In this document: piece by piece, positions 1 to 12,619 of the stretch | Position numbering within the stretch: position 1 is the first letter of the stretch | Layout: each line of letters begins with the position of its first letter | NCBI GenBank assembly: GCA_028023455.1 | Contig: JAQFVV010006426.1 | Coordinates: 124,001 to 188,000 of the forward strand | DNA: 64,000 nt | Direction: 5' to 3' | DNA from: Epiperipatus broadwayi | Taxonomy: Eukaryota; Onychophora; Udeonychophora; Euonychophora; Peripatidae | Made by a program: the position numbers and the translations under genes | The notes under the pieces: model-generated | The model's database searches: none | What the model was told of the DNA's origin: nothing | Seen by the model: only the letters and a program-made list of their open reading frames with translations

Positions 1-56
1 AAATGTTATAATTTTTTTAATATTTTCTCTTTTTCTATTGATTTATTTTTAATTAG

Positions 57-3000
57 ATGCTATACCTGAAACAGGTCATGAGCGTAAACATAAAAAACAA
101 AAGAAAACCGATGAAGAAAAAGAACGTAAGAAAAAGAAGAAAGAAAAGAAGAAGAAAAAGGTACTACATACCAAGGTGCAAAAACAATATTTTTTACTAT
201 TTTTACTTGTAAGGCTTTATTATTTATTTATTTATTTATTTTAAGCACACATACATTTAATATTTTTGTAAAAATATTGATATTAATTAAGACAACTATT
301 ACGAAATTAGTATTTAAAATTCAATATAATAATTCCAATTTATCCACTACTTTGAACACCTTTTAGCGAAAACCTTTTGTTGACCTATATTCACGCATAA
401 TCTTACGTTTTGACTGTTCTGCAGTCTTCTTCAGAGCCACTTTAGTGACTGAAGAAGACTGCAGGACCAGTCGATACTTAACATTGTGCATGAATATAAG
501 TCAATAAAAAGGGTTTTTGCTAAAAGGTTTCAAATTAGTGAATAAATTGTAGTTATATACGATAATACAGCAAAATAAAGGAAGTGGTGAATTTGATAAT
601 ATTTCTGAATATAATAATTCATTAATTTTAAAGATAATTAACATATTTTGCAATTTAAATCATTATAAGTTGTAGTTTGTTTTTTAGAAGCATAATCACA
701 AAAATAAAAAGGTTTACTAATTAGTGAGCTCAGTCAACAGTTCTTTTTTTTTCCAAATAAAATGTATTAATAATATTTAATTAAGGTTTATAATCTATTA
801 CTAACAATGACAAGTGTGTATTTTTTTGGAAGTCTAATAGAGTGAGTCTTAATCTTTGAAATCAATAAATCTGTCTTTAAACACTAAACATCACATGATC
901 ACCAGCTCATCCTAGCACATATATGGAGAGTTTTGCCTTTAAACAGATATAGCACCATGTAGTTGTAACATAGTCCTAATTATTAACTTAAAAAGAAACA
1001 CATGATAATTTCTATGGTTTTGAATTTTTCATTAAAAATGATAACTTAAATGTATTCTATTTGCATTGCTTACCTAATTTATTTGTAGGGATTGTTTAAA
1101 CAAATATGGGCAATCTGTAAGCTATTTGCATCTCTTTATGACTTTCTACATGGCAGTCTTAATATATAATTAAACCAGAATATTTTTTTCTCAATCTTCA
1201 TTCAGCTGGCTTTAAAATTTATAAATTTTTTCCAATTTTTTTTTTTTTATTGTTGTTGTTATTGCATAAATCTTGTATGGATTTCTTTTTTTAATAATAT
1301 TTATTCTGATATACTTTGTGCAAATTATATTGTTTGTGGGTTGTTGTTTTTTTAATAGAGTGGCTTGATTTATAATGAGCAATATTGAATGAGGTTTACC
1401 ATTCAAAAAAAAAATTGCCCTTGTCTGGCTTATACAAAATAAAAATTTATGGCAGTCGATTTTGTATTAGTTGCATCCTAATTAATCAGCAGTAGTGGCA
1501 TATTGTCTGAGAATGCAAGGAAACATTTCTTCTATTTTATAGTTACATCTTTTTTTATAATATTTTATAAATTTTTTCACCTTTTTTCTATTAAAAATGA
1601 TAAAATCGACCATTTAGTTATTCTAATTTGTCTTGAATATAATTTTTTTGTGGAAGCAATTAAATGAATCAAATCCATACAGTATTAAAAAGGCTATTAT
1701 TTGTGCCATGATATAACAGTAGTTTAAAGATATAGTTAATAGTTTATGATTTTTTCTTCTTAAGGAAGTAATTATTAAGTTGATTCCCCAAAGTTATATG
1801 GTATAAAGTTATGCGGCAAGTGGCCTGACTGTAATTCAAAAATATTTGATGTAAAGCTTATACAGCATCTTTTCCCATATTCTGAATAATTTATTTATTA
1901 CAGTAGTATAAAGTTGCTATTGCCATTCAAGAATTATTAAAAATATTTTTATTAAAGCTATGTGTTTGTATGGTAAGAATAATCTGCTTAATGAATAATA
2001 TTTCTTATTATAATTTTACTGCACTTTAAGTGGATAGTTTCTAGGCTAATGAATGGTTAATAAAAATTGTTAAGAGTAGCCTGCTGTTTTCTTTGTGTTG
2101 TGTATATTTCTATAGTACATATTTTTAGAGTTGTGGTAAACACGTCTTATCAACTGTTATTTGGTTCTTTATTTATAAACAAACAGTAATAAAGATAGAA
2201 AAACCAAATTCATTAAATTACAATTGTAAACATAAAAAGTAAAACCTGTATTTGGCATTTTGATGACAGCTAGTTTTAATGATTTAAATAATTTGTTTAA
2301 AGCCAAAATGAAATATTGAATCATACAAAACTGACATTCTCAGTACAAACATTTGATTCTGTTAGTTATTTAGACTGATGTTGAAAAGCTGATTCCTCTC
2401 TTTCTAATCTCACCACATATTGATTGGCAGTATATTATAATTTTAATTTAATTTTTTAAGAGTTCATTTGGTGATGTTTGAATGAAAGTTCAAGTTGATT
2501 GTTAATAGCAAAGCAAAACTATATATAGTAGTGCTACCTGTGCTAAACAGAGTAATCAATGGATGCCAGAAGGCTTGTACATAAAATCCCTATCTAATGC
2601 CTACTCATCCAATATCCCCAGACTAGTTTCTGGCTTGTGGCCTTCGTCAGTGAGGAGCTTTGGATCTGAGAGCACTGCATCTAGATCTTAGGATCTAATG
2701 CAACCCTCTAGCAACCACCTTTTATCTCTACTTAACTACAAAGCTATGAGCATGAAATGAAAACACAAAAAATATTTTCAAGCTTATGTGCTAGTATTGG
2801 AGATGTGGTCATGTGTTGATTGTTAATATTTAATTTAAATAGAACATACATTGTCATGAAGTACTTACGATTAGTATTGTATTTTAAAATAGTAATTTGT
2901 AGTGAGATTTGCTTATATACAAATTATATGGGATTTTTTTCTTTTTTTTTAATTAATTGCAATTATATTTCTAACAATAGTGAAGAAAATAGTTTAACTT

Positions 3001-3156
3001 TCAACATTTTTTTTTTTTTGTCTTTTCATTATAACAATTATTTGACATAGTACCAATTTTTTAGTATTAAATTAAATTTTGTTTTTGTTTCAGCGTCACA
3101 GCCCTGAGCATCCGGGTCCATCACAACATTCAAATGGAAGCTCTCGTATATCATGA
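57..3156 (+). CDS. MED19: MED19, Mediator complex subunit 19, C-terminal two exons (join 57..160, 3094..3156)
   Basis: MED19 is a head-module subunit of Mediator, which links transcription factors to RNA polymerase II in the nucleus. Exon 57-160 follows a T-rich tract and AG at 55-56. It is read with one base from an upstream exon, so it opens D-A-I-P-E-T-G and continues into a Lys/Glu-rich run ending in KEKKKKK. The donor GTACTA follows at 161. The last exon starts after TTTGTTTCAG at 3094 in phase 0: RHSPEHPGPS, then a Ser/Asn-rich tail, SRIS and TGA at 3154. Metazoan MED19 ends with the same layout: a PETP-like motif, a long lysine-rich region, then RHSPDHPG and a Ser-rich tail. The 2,933 bp intron contains repeat copies. 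The 5' exons lie left of the window, so the hydrophobic/core part is not seen. Identification rests on the RHSPEHPG motif, the basic run and intron phase. Confidence 0.92.
330..557. repeat. Foldback (imperfect palindrome) in the last MED19 intron
   Basis: The left arm contains CACCTTTTAGCGAAAACC and CTGCAGTCTTCTTCAG. The right arm contains their near complements, GAAGAAGACTGCAG and GGGTTTTTGCTAAAAGG. The centre is near 444. It would be transcribed in the MED19 pre-mRNA and could form a roughly 100 bp hairpin. No coding content is seen. Confidence 0.85.
558..2511 (+). other. Rest of MED19 intron, mostly AT-rich single-copy-looking DNA
   Basis: No open frame with coding character is visible. 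It contains homopolymer T/A runs and one short copy of an interspersed repeat (886-940). Confidence 0.6.
886..940. repeat. Short copy of interspersed foldback family FB1
   Basis: It carries two motifs seen repeatedly in the window, AAACATCACATGATCACC and GGAGAGTTTTGCC. Fragments of one or both recur near 2,512, 2,815, 28,657, 29,112, 34,883, 49,941 and 58,641, in both orientations. Confidence 0.75.
2512..2830. repeat. FB1 family half-element in MED19 intron
   Basis: Bases 2512-2770 match 28,657-28,915 closely, for example AGAGTAATCAATGGATGCC, TAGTTTCTGGCTTGTGGCC and GGAGCTTTGGATCTGAGA. The segment ends with the reverse complement of the 886-915 motif (GGTCATGTGTTG). Only one arm of the palindrome seen at 28.66-29.18 kb is present here. 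Confidence 0.85.
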
Positions 3157-3365
3157 CCAGTGTAATATACTTGTAACCGCTTTGGATTATTTTTGTAAAT
3201 AATAGCCCCGCATCTTCGACAGAAAATACAACCTGACATTGAAGTAATCCCACAATGCATCTCCATGATTTTTTCAATTTATAATGATTCATAATGGATA
3301 TTGTAAGGCATGTTCTGTATAACCTTACATTAACAGAATAAAATACTTCATTTATTCATGTCATT
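3157..3365 (+). other. MED19 3' UTR (estimated)
   Basis: This non-coding stretch runs from the MED19 stop codon to just past the first good polyadenylation signal. It is less AT-rich than the DNA beyond it. The end is estimated. Confidence 0.6.
3337..3342 (+). terminator. Poly(A) signal of MED19
   Basis: AATAAA lies 181 bases after the TGA, followed within 25 bases by T-rich sequence. It is the first canonical signal after the stop. Confidence 0.65.
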
Positions 3366-4161
3366 GAAAAAATTAATTGCATTCGGAAGCACAATATGTA
3401 TATTTAATATTGATGAAGTTCTGGGAGGTGGAAAAAAAAAAGCACAAACTTGGATTCTTTTAACTAAGGACACATTTTTTGATAAAGAAGTCATACGATT
3501 TTAGTGGTTTATAATTAACTGTAATAAAAAATGTATATTATTATAATAATTTTTCTATAAATAATTATTTTATTAAAAAAAAACTTTTAATAATTAATTT
3601 ATCAATGAACTGGAAGATTATTAAAACTTTTCTGTAAGGACACTTTTTTTTTTCCATTTATTTATATGCCCTTAATTATATACATATATTTTTACTTCCT
3701 GTTTCATATAACTTCTTTTTTTGTTTTTTATCCATTTAAAAATATTTATTTTAAGTCATATAAATTTGAAGAGAATAAATAAATATTTTACTTAAATAAT
3801 TTTTATTTATTTTACTTAAAAGTTTAAAACCTTTATCATGTTTGTTTCATTATTTAATGTTTTGATCTAAAATTAGTTGTGAAAACATTAAACAAAAGAA
3901 ATATTGATTTTTTCGGATTTATTTTTTTCTCTTTAAAATGGAAAATATGAAGGATTTGAAATTTTGACAGTATTATTTACAATAATTTAATATTTTTTTT
4001 TAGTTCTAAATTTTAAAAATCGTTTTTGTTCATTAGGTCTTTTATTTGATTTTAAAATTTTATTTACTTATGAAAAAAAAAAACGTATATATATATAAAA
4101 AATTAATTATATTTTTTTAAACTACCACTTGGTGGCATGGCACTATTTATTAGTATCTATC
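3366..4161. other. AT-rich intergenic DNA
   Basis: Mostly poly-A/poly-T stretches and TA-rich runs. I see no gene, repeat match or structure. Confidence 0.6.
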
Positions 4162-5936
4162 CTGTAGTATATATGAATGCCTAGTTAAGGATATACAGAG
4201 TTTTAAAGAAAAGGGGAAGAGATTAATGGTTATAGGGGATATGAATGGGCATATTGAAGAAATTGATGACGTAGATAACAAGAATGGAGAGCTTTTGAAG
4301 AATTTTTGTCAGAGAGTGAATTTGAGCATTGGAAATTTGACATATATTTATGAGGGACAATACACATGGTCTAGAAATAATATATTTCACACAATAGATT
4401 ATGTATTAGTAGAAAAAGAGGGAATGAATAATGTACAGAAAATTAAAGTGTTTGATAATGAAGAGAGAGTATGTAATAGTGATCATAATTTCTTTATAAT
4501 AGAAATGGTTAGAAATGTGATGGAAAATAGTAATAAAAGTAGAAAGGATAGTGAAAGATGTGGGTGGAGAATGAATGATAAGAATAAGTTAGGAGAATAT
4601 AAGATAAAAGTTGAAGAAACCATGGAAGAATTGTTTGGGGATGAATAGAAAGGATAGTGAAAGATGTGGGTGGAGAATGAATGATAAGAATAAGTTAGGA
4701 GAATATAAGATAAAAGTTGAAGAAACCATGGAAGAATTGTTTGGGGATGAATATAAGGACTGGTATGGGGAAGTAGAAAAAGTGGCAAACAGGATTTTAG
4801 ATGCGAATATTCAGAAGAATAAAAGTAATAGGAAAGTGAGAGTTGGTAAAAGTGTAAAAGAGAAGGGGAAAAGCATGCAGAGAATATAAGTATGCTATTA
4901 AGAACAAAGAAAGTGAAAAAGTTATTAAAGTTAAATGGGAAAAGGATTTTTTAAAAAAGAAGTTGGCTAAAATAAGTAATTATAGAGAGAATATGAAATT
5001 AAATAGTAAATTGTTGGAGGATATTAATAAAAATGGTAAGAGATGGGAATAAAAAATTTTGGAAATACATTAAAAGAAGGAATGTAGGGGAGAGAGAAAT
5101 AGTATTACTAGACATGAGGGAATAGAGTGTAGCTCTAGAGAAGAATTAGAGATAATCTTAAATAAGTATGTAATGGAGATAGAAAAGATGTGAAGAACAG
5201 AGTGATAACAAACATGAAAGCATATAGTAATGGAAATATTAGGTTTTTAGAAAATGAATGAGGCAGGGAAGAAATTGAAAAGTGGAAAGGCGAGAGGTTT
5301 AGATGGATGGGCAGCAGAGATGGTAATAAATTTAGGTCACAGTGCAAAATTAAAACTATTATCATGTTTTAATAATATGGCAGAGAAGAGAGATTTTCCA
5401 GGTAGTTGAAGTAATACAAGAGTATGGCTACTATTTAAAGGAAAGGGTACGGATTATAGAAAGTTAGCCATTATAGACCAATAGCGTTAACATCAGTTAT
5501 ATAAAGTTTTCGCATATATGGTGGCTGGAAAAGTTGCAAAATGGATGGTAGAAAATAATATAGTAGGAGAAATGTAAGATTTTCGATCAAATAGGCATAT
5601 AGGAGATAGTTTATTTGTAGTTACACAATTTATAGATATGAATAGAAATACAGATAGACATCTATATATGGTTTTTATAGATATAGAGAAGGCATATGAT
5701 AGAGTAAATAGAAATAGATTATGGGTTAGGTTTAGTAAATTTGGGAATGGGTGGACCTTTAGTAGGTATTATTAAGAGATTATATATCAATTAGGGAATA
5801 TAGGATCAATTAAATTTAAAAATAGGGTGGGACTAAGGCGAGGATGTCCTATGTCATCTATTTTATTTTTGTTGTATTTGAGAGAAATGGAGAGAGTAAC
5901 AGAAAGACTAGGTAGAGATACCAACAATAAGTGGCA
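4162..5936 (+). mobile_element. LINE A, 5' portion (endonuclease and first half of RT), decayed
   Basis: This is a non-LTR retrotransposon copy truncated inside its AP-like endonuclease. Endonuclease signatures are GDMNGHIEE (from 4,235), YTWSRNN, TIDYVLV and SDHNF (about 4,480). After several frame breaks the reverse transcriptase follows: GDSLFVVTQFIDM (about 5,602), the motif-A-like FIDIEKAYDRVNR (about 5,670) and GLRRGCPMSSILFLLYL (about 5,831). It aligns with LINE B from about 21,600 onward. Homology to B stops near 5,936, and the expected next piece (FADD motif) is at 20.1 kb. The copy was therefore split by later insertions. The clade is not resolved; the SDH and GDMNGH layout resembles elements common in arthropods. 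Stops and frameshifts make it inactive. Confidence 0.88.
4541..4752. repeat. Tandem duplication, 106 bp x 2, inside LINE A
   Basis: The block beginning AGAAAGGATAGTGAAAGATG at 4,541 is repeated from 4,647, nearly identically, so the endonuclease C-terminal segment is read twice. LINE B has its own shorter duplication at the equivalent place. Confidence 0.9.
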
Positions 5937-7873
5937 GTAACGTTACAGATTCCCTCACAGGATTTTAGGCGGTCGCATCTCACTACAATCAGATTTGAAG
6001 TCTTCTTATAGGATGCTATGAATGATAAAATCTAATTTAAATCTAAAATTTCACTCATTTCAAATAAATAATATCTTGTTAAATACTTAATATAAATGCA
6101 AATCAGATTAAATCATTCAATCTTCAGTTTAACTAATTATATCATTATGCACAGAGTTCAAACTCAGGGAGATTTTACAATCGACTCTCTTCAGGGGTTT
6201 CCATTAATATGTTAAATCAACACTGATTTTCAATATAATCTTAATAAAGAATTAAATTATTAGGATATCAAATAAGTATAATAAATAAGTATATGTTTGT
6301 AAAATCTATTTTATTTCGTAAAATGAATAAATCAAATAAATTAGAGACTTTATTAAGTTAAATAAAAAAATATAACAATATTTATTTAACAAATAGACAA
6401 TTTGAAACTTATTACATATAACGAAAGAAATTGTTATGTGTTTTATTGTTATGTGTTTTATCTACATATTTACTATTTTATGTTATTAAGGTAATGATTA
6501 CCTTCCCTCATTTCTCATAGTAACGAAGTATCACTTAATATTGACAAATTTAATAGTTGATGACATAATCAACAAAGATCTTATATTTTATAAAAAAAAA
6601 AAAATAAGATTAAAAATATACTAAACTAGCTATATTTGATTTAATTTATAGTAAATCAATATAATTTGTATGAAAGAATTCCATTCTTTAAGATGATCCC
6701 TATGTATTGTCAAATATTAAAAAAATATATAAATCTATCATACAAATTTTAATCATTTACACAACTATTAACAAATAACTGTTATTAAATTAACTAAATT
6801 AATAATGAGTTTGTATCATGTCATAAGTAATTTTAATATGAAGAATACCAATAAACTTACCTTCATATTATGTTTACTTTTATATTATTAATATACTTCA
6901 GTATATCTTAATGTATTTTAGTTAACCTTTAGTCAAGTCACTTGATTGATGATGTAAATTTTATTAAATATAAAATAAAAAATATATGAGTAAACTTAAC
7001 ATCAAAGAAATAAAATTAAATTTCTATAAATCGTAATTCTCGAAGCTGCTGTTATATATAAATGTCTGATTGTTCCCGAAGGTCCTTCTTGCATGATATT
7101 GGCATCTTCTAGAAATGATTTCATTATTAATTATAATCCAATTATATAAATGAAATATATATATATCACTTTAAGCATTTTTAAAGGAATCAATAGTTAC
7201 ATTTATCTTCAGATAGACAATAGTATTTTATCCTACAACAAGTGGAGTTTTTACTGCCCCCTAGATTTGGTTGGAGTTTATAAATACTTCTTGAAAGATT
7301 TATATATATTTCAACACTTCTATTTAGAACGATCTTTTAGATTTTGCTAATAAAAATATATTATTTTGCTTTTGCAATACAAAAGATATTTTTAATAAAG
7401 ACTAATTTATAAATTCTTTTGGGTAATATTAGAATTTACTTTTCTAATAACTTTTATCAAGTTAAATCGTTCAAAATGTTGAATCTATCTTTTAAAATTA
7501 TTCTATATTAGAACATTATAAAAGTCATTGTACATCTTTGCTAGTACATTGATAAAAGATAGAATAATAATATAAATATTTAATTTGGTATTTATAGTAG
7601 AATGAGCTTCAGTAGCATACATTATATTTACGATTCACGAATTCATATTTTGTTATTAATTAAATTATTTTTTTAATTTCATTTTCTGTTTCATTGCTAA
7701 GCTACAAACTTAACTTGAAAGTTGCTTCCATGTCAATCGTCTAGATTATTGAATGGTTAGTTTTAAAACAATAGTTTTATTTTAATGAATGGATCAATAC
7801 TATTCTACTACTTTCCTTCATTGAAATAGTTTAATTAAAAAAAATAATATATATAATAATCATATATATATAT
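5937..7873. other. Unexplained 1.9 kb AT-rich insert between LINE A and the LTR element
   Basis: It begins just where LINE A homology ends (GTGGCAGTAACGTTACAG) and ends in a TA-rich run at the LTR boundary. No match elsewhere in the window, no convincing reading frame and no terminal inverted repeat were seen. It must be a separate insertion older than the LTR element, or a LINE A rearrangement. An open frame at 7,150-7,350 has no coding character. Confidence 0.5.
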
Positions 7874-10684
7874 TGTAAAGATCAGATTCGTATGCCTCGC
7901 TAACATGCTGTAGAATTCAAACACCAGTTATGAAGAGCAACATTACAGGTAGGGTAAACCACCAGCAATACCGGTTTCAAATCTGCAATCAGTTTCACAA
8001 CGCGACAACGCATTTTATGCCACACTAGCAAACTCTTCTTTCAGGCACGGGGGTCAGGGAGAGACAAGACTATTATTAATTTACTCCAGGTTAGTCAACT
8101 ATCAAGGATAATGTATGATTATGGTATTAATATTTATATATCTAGAATTTCATTTATTAGGTGAAATAACAATATTACTGTGTGTCAAACAAATAGACAT
8201 TAGAACGGCAGTTGTATGATTAAAAGGTAAAGTTTAATAAATTATATATACATAGAACACAGTAATTGATTCTTGTTATCAGTATTAATTATATATTTCC
8301 GATAACGTTAATAGTTAAGTGACACAATGGGTAATTATCATGATATATAATGATTTAACTACCTGAACATCTGGGTATGCTATCATCTTATGCCTATAAC
8401 GAGAATTATATTTTCAAGCTTTTGATACGAGGTTTTAAATAATAAATGGTAATCGTGGTTATGGACATAACAAGATTGACTTAAAAGTAAAATAATGAAA
8501 AAAAAAAATCTAATTTAAAGAAACGATTTAACTGATATAAGAGCATTATGTTTAAGAACCTACAAGTATGATTAATAAATCTTAGACAGTGCAAAAGAGG
8601 AGTCATATCGTAATGTATAATAATCCAAAGAAAACAGATAAATAGATGGTACTATTAGAGACACAATGCGATTAATTATATTGCAGTACTTTAAAACTGC
8701 AGAGCCATGTTTGAGAGAAATCAGAACGATGGGTTGGCATCTGCCAATGGCCCATTCAAAAGGTCACATTAGCATCATCAGGTGTATGGGACAACGCTAC
8801 GAATACTCCCTGATTGCATGACAAAAGTTGAATGCCTACGGGAACATTTTATTTTGTTCACTTTATGGGAAATGAGAAGGAATACGGTAATAACCGTATT
8901 TATCCATGGAGAAATAATGCTCTAGAAGAAATCATCGCATCTCTTTACAGTAAGTAACACATGTTACATAAGTATGAAATAAAATTTACTTCTAAATTAC
9001 ATTTTTAATTATAATGACTCAATCTCCCAGAACATTTAAATAGTTTGAACCTTTTTATTTTATATTCCCAAAATGTATAATACTTGCTTTAACTTGAACA
9101 GGTAAACATAATTCAAAGAAATCAAGGGGGTGATTAAATAGTGTATACATTATCACACCTTCTAACTAATATGTCCGCAACCCAGTTACCCATATACACT
9201 CGCATCTATGATTAAAACAAAGCAAATAACCAATGCGTACTTTCTTTAAATATATAAATATTGATAGTAAGTAATTGGAAAATAAATACATTTAAACATT
9301 GGATATTAGTATGATACACACTAGGTATTTCGTGTAATTCATCGTCTTATTGCAAAATTTGATAATTTCTGAGCTGGCAAGCTAAAACAATATAAAGAAA
9401 AGGGGATACAATAATTCCCGTTTTTAGTAATCCACAAAATATGGTGGCAGCTTTTGGTTGTTATACTCCAGAGGATATGATTAGCCTGATCAGAAATTAT
9501 CTAGGCATACTATTATAGAAATAAAGAATTTAAAATATGTACCCAAGATGCTAGAACAATAAGAACTGGGTGATTTAACTAATAAAGAAATATATACAAA
9601 GGTTAGGATATACATAACTTTAATAAAAAAAGAATTACTGGTGAATAGCTATGGCTTTTAAAAGATTACGAGTACTGAAGAGTTCTTGGATACAGGTACC
9701 TGCTTTTAAACTTGAGATGATTGTTCACATGGAGGTAGGATTAGTCATGCATTGTTCGTTATTTATTTACAGCAGCAGTCTTATTTTACTCATTCAGATT
9801 TAAATCATTTAAAATTTTGGTGGGTTAATGCAGTTTCAGCAGGTAATATAATTCTTTCAGATTTTCAGTCTTTCACCCAATATTCTCATTCTCTGGAGGC
9901 TACATATAGAGATTTGGGTAGTTGATTGACCATTCTCACTTAGGAGATATAAACTTTGAAATGGCAGAGCAGAAGGCAGCAAAATTTGATTCAATATCCT
10001 TCAATCAGTCCAATTTTGTCCTTTTATATTAGCTATATTTCTTATCTGGCCATAGTCATGCCCTTGGGTGAATTAATCCATTAGCAAATGAATTTCTTTA
10101 CTATTTAATTAAACCTGAAAATCACGAATTTCTCTAGTTGAATTCCTTCTTGCACGTTATTTTTAGTATATGTATAGATAAATTTACAAATAAATTTTAT
10201 TTTGATTCGTTATTTTAAGCCAATTAAGTTTTCTAGGAATCTGCTAATATATTCTATTATCTTTCACCAACCCTTGGTTATCTTTAGAAATAATTTTAAC
10301 ATGAATTTGCAAAATTTAAAATAAGATTTTATATTTTTTTTTTCAAAATTGTTCAAATGAACAAGATTTTAATATTTATTATTTTAGCATTACTTTAAAA
10401 TAATGTTACAGAAAAATTGACTAAAAATAATAAAAAACGAGCTTTATAAAACTACGACCTTAAAAGAGATTTTAAAAACATTTCTAAATCATACTATTTA
10501 GACTTGATTCATGATATTAAAGTATGTGTGCATTCACAATGCATTTATCTGATGCTTACATATATATATACCTAATACCACTATACACACAATCCCATAT
10601 CTAGTGTTTAAAATTAGGTAGGAGGTGGTGGTAGGTGAAAGACCATAGAAAAGGTGAAACTAAGATTCAAATCTTACTGTTTCA
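7874..10684 (-). repeat. 3' LTR (copy 1) of the Gypsy-type element
   Basis: Shares most of its length with 15,178-20,058 minus that copy's insertions. Conserved blocks include TGCAGAGCCATGTTTGAGAG, CATCTGCCAATGGCCCATTC and TTGAGATGATTGTTCACATG. About 2.8 kb is long for an LTR. No gene is supported within it. Confidence 0.8.
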
Positions 10685-11100
10685 TATTCCCTTAAAAAAA
10701 ACCTGCTGTATCATGATAAATTAAAACACTATGACCTACTTGACATGGTTATAACAAAATATCGCAAGAAGCAAATTTTCTTAATACTCGGCTCAAAGAA
10801 AATAATTTTGATTGAATGGCTTTAAACTTGCTGTATTTGGTTAGTACTAGTTTTCACTATACTAAAGTTAGTTTCTATTAACTTGTTTTAGTATATTGTT
10901 TCTATTCAAGACCTATATTTAGTGTATTTAAACTTGTCATCACTGAATTTGATTCCTTATGCTTCCACAGTGACCGTCCTAAGATACTTGGTTATATTCC
11001 AGGATCAAGTGAATGATATCTGCATGGTTTGAGACTTATGGGTGTTGTATATCTTTTTTATGGTGTCCGTGTCTTTTAATGGGCATGCGTTTGGGCCACA
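10685..11100 (-). other. Internal non-coding part of the Gypsy element between integrase and 3' LTR
   Basis: No preserved reading frame is seen on either strand. It lies between the hAT insertion and the LTR and may include remnants of the integrase tail or an extra ORF too decayed to recognise. Confidence 0.5.
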
Positions 11101-11503
11101 TAGTGGGGTGGCCAACTTTTGTGTTCAAAAGATCTTTTTATTTTTAAAATGAGTTGCAATAGGCCAACTTTTGTGTTCAAAAGATCTTTTTATTTTTAAA
11201 ATGAGTTGCAATCGACTTGTCATAAGCGTAGTCTAAGTGGAGAGAGGTGTGAAATACTATTTTTATATACCTACCTTACTGGCCAAAAAAACCCATGTCC
11301 GGGGGATTAAAGTAATTATTAACAATATTTATTAAATCAAATTAGCTACATTAAGTCAAGATTAAAAATATTTTCAATATGATACAGCTTCTAGAATTGA
11401 AAAAAAATTTTAAAACAAAAATAAAAAAACTTGCCTTGCAATCGACCAAAAACAGCTTTATGATTGACCGGTGGATCACGATCGACTTGTTGGACACCCC
11501 TAG
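11101..11503 (-). mobile_element. Non-autonomous hAT-like element inside the Gypsy element
   Basis: The ends are TAGTGGGGTGGCCAAC and the complement of GTTGGACACCCCTA, a hAT-type terminal inverted repeat. The body is the reverse complement of the element at 57,451-57,962: the shared block around the Gypsy-side 11,215-11,250 carries AAGCGTAGTCTAAGTGGA. A 52 bp unit starting GGCCAACTTTTGTGTTC is tandemly doubled (11,110 and 11,162). Target duplication is eroded (about 5 of 8 bases). Confidence 0.75.
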
Positions 11504-11559
11504 CATACATGATCAATGACAAGGTTTTTGGTACAATGGGAAAAATTTATATTTTTTTA

Positions 11560-12500
11560 AATCTAGGTTACATTGTTGGGGGGTTTGTATCCATACTTGG
11601 TTCCCTACTTGAAACTGAAGTTTCAGATCTACTTGATACCTCCATTTCACTAGTGAGCATCTCTTCGATCTGCTTTCGATGTCTTATGTGATCCTTCCCA
11701 GGTAATGGTATCTTGATTAATAATGGGTCCACCTTTCCAAAATGTAGGTGTGTTGGTGTCATTCCTGTTGCTCTGTTGACAGTTCCATTGATGTATCAGA
11801 AAACCTGGTTTTGTTGACCCAGCCCCTATGGTTTTGGTCAATATAGGTCCTAAGTAACTGGTTTATTTCCCTCATAACCCTTTCACAGGGGTTAGATTGA
11901 GGGTTTCTTATCAAGATCAAAATGTGTTTAAGGTTTTGCTGCTTCAACCAAGTCCTCCATTCTTGGGATGTGAAGGCTGATCTGTTGTGCGAGAGAATGG
12001 TGATTGGTTTTCCAATATTTATAAATTGACATTCCTACAAGGCTCGAATTGTGCATTGTGAATCCGCTCACATAGCAGGATAGGCACAAGCATATTTTGA
12101 AAACATCACAGTAACGAGGTAGCGAAACCTATGGTATGATGGCAATGGGCCATAATGGTCGATAGTATTTCATTCGTCCTCGACGGAATGATAGAGGTGC
12201 TGGTACCACTAAAACTTATTTGGTGTTTTATCTTTTGCACATATAACATTTCTTGAGAATATCTAGTACATTGACGTACAGATTTGGCTAGTGAAATTTC
12301 ACAGCTTCTGTTTTCCTGGGGTCATAATGCCCCACTAAACTGCATATATGTAATGAGGCAGCTTCTTAGGTCATGCAGAACCAGGATCCTGTAACAGTTT
12401 TTATCTCTCCTGACCTGTTGCTATAGCAAACCATTTTGTTTTTTTCCTTGACGAGTTGTGCACCTTTGTATCGGATTTCCTTGTTGGACCACTTGGATAA
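11560..12500 (-). pseudogene. Gypsy integrase relic
   Basis: Reading the - strand, the core shows ILSHNRSAFTSQEW, the place where functional integrases have SDxGxxF, so the catalytic Asp of that motif appears lost. It is followed by LKQQNLKH, then NPQSNPCERVMREI, and the downstream YIDQNHRGWVN and MELSTEQQE. This is the usual core-to-C-terminal order of Ty3/Gypsy integrases. Frames are broken several times, so the region cannot make a functional enzyme. It lies downstream of RNase H, as expected for Gypsy rather than Copia. Confidence 0.8.
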
Positions 12501-12619
12501 GCTTTCTATACTGCAGTTGTTCCTGCTAATACTGGAGTTTTCTTAACTTCTGTTACATCTTGTGATAAATACAGTTGCGATGATCGCTTAATATCAGGTT
12601 GTGTGGCTCCATTTCCATA

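Noticed and set aside
4483-5365. Minus-strand open frames
   Set aside because: They are antisense of LINE A, whose purine-rich sense strand avoids stops on the opposite strand.
11464-11691. + strand frame of 75 codons
   Set aside because: It overlaps the hAT end and the antisense of the Gypsy integrase.
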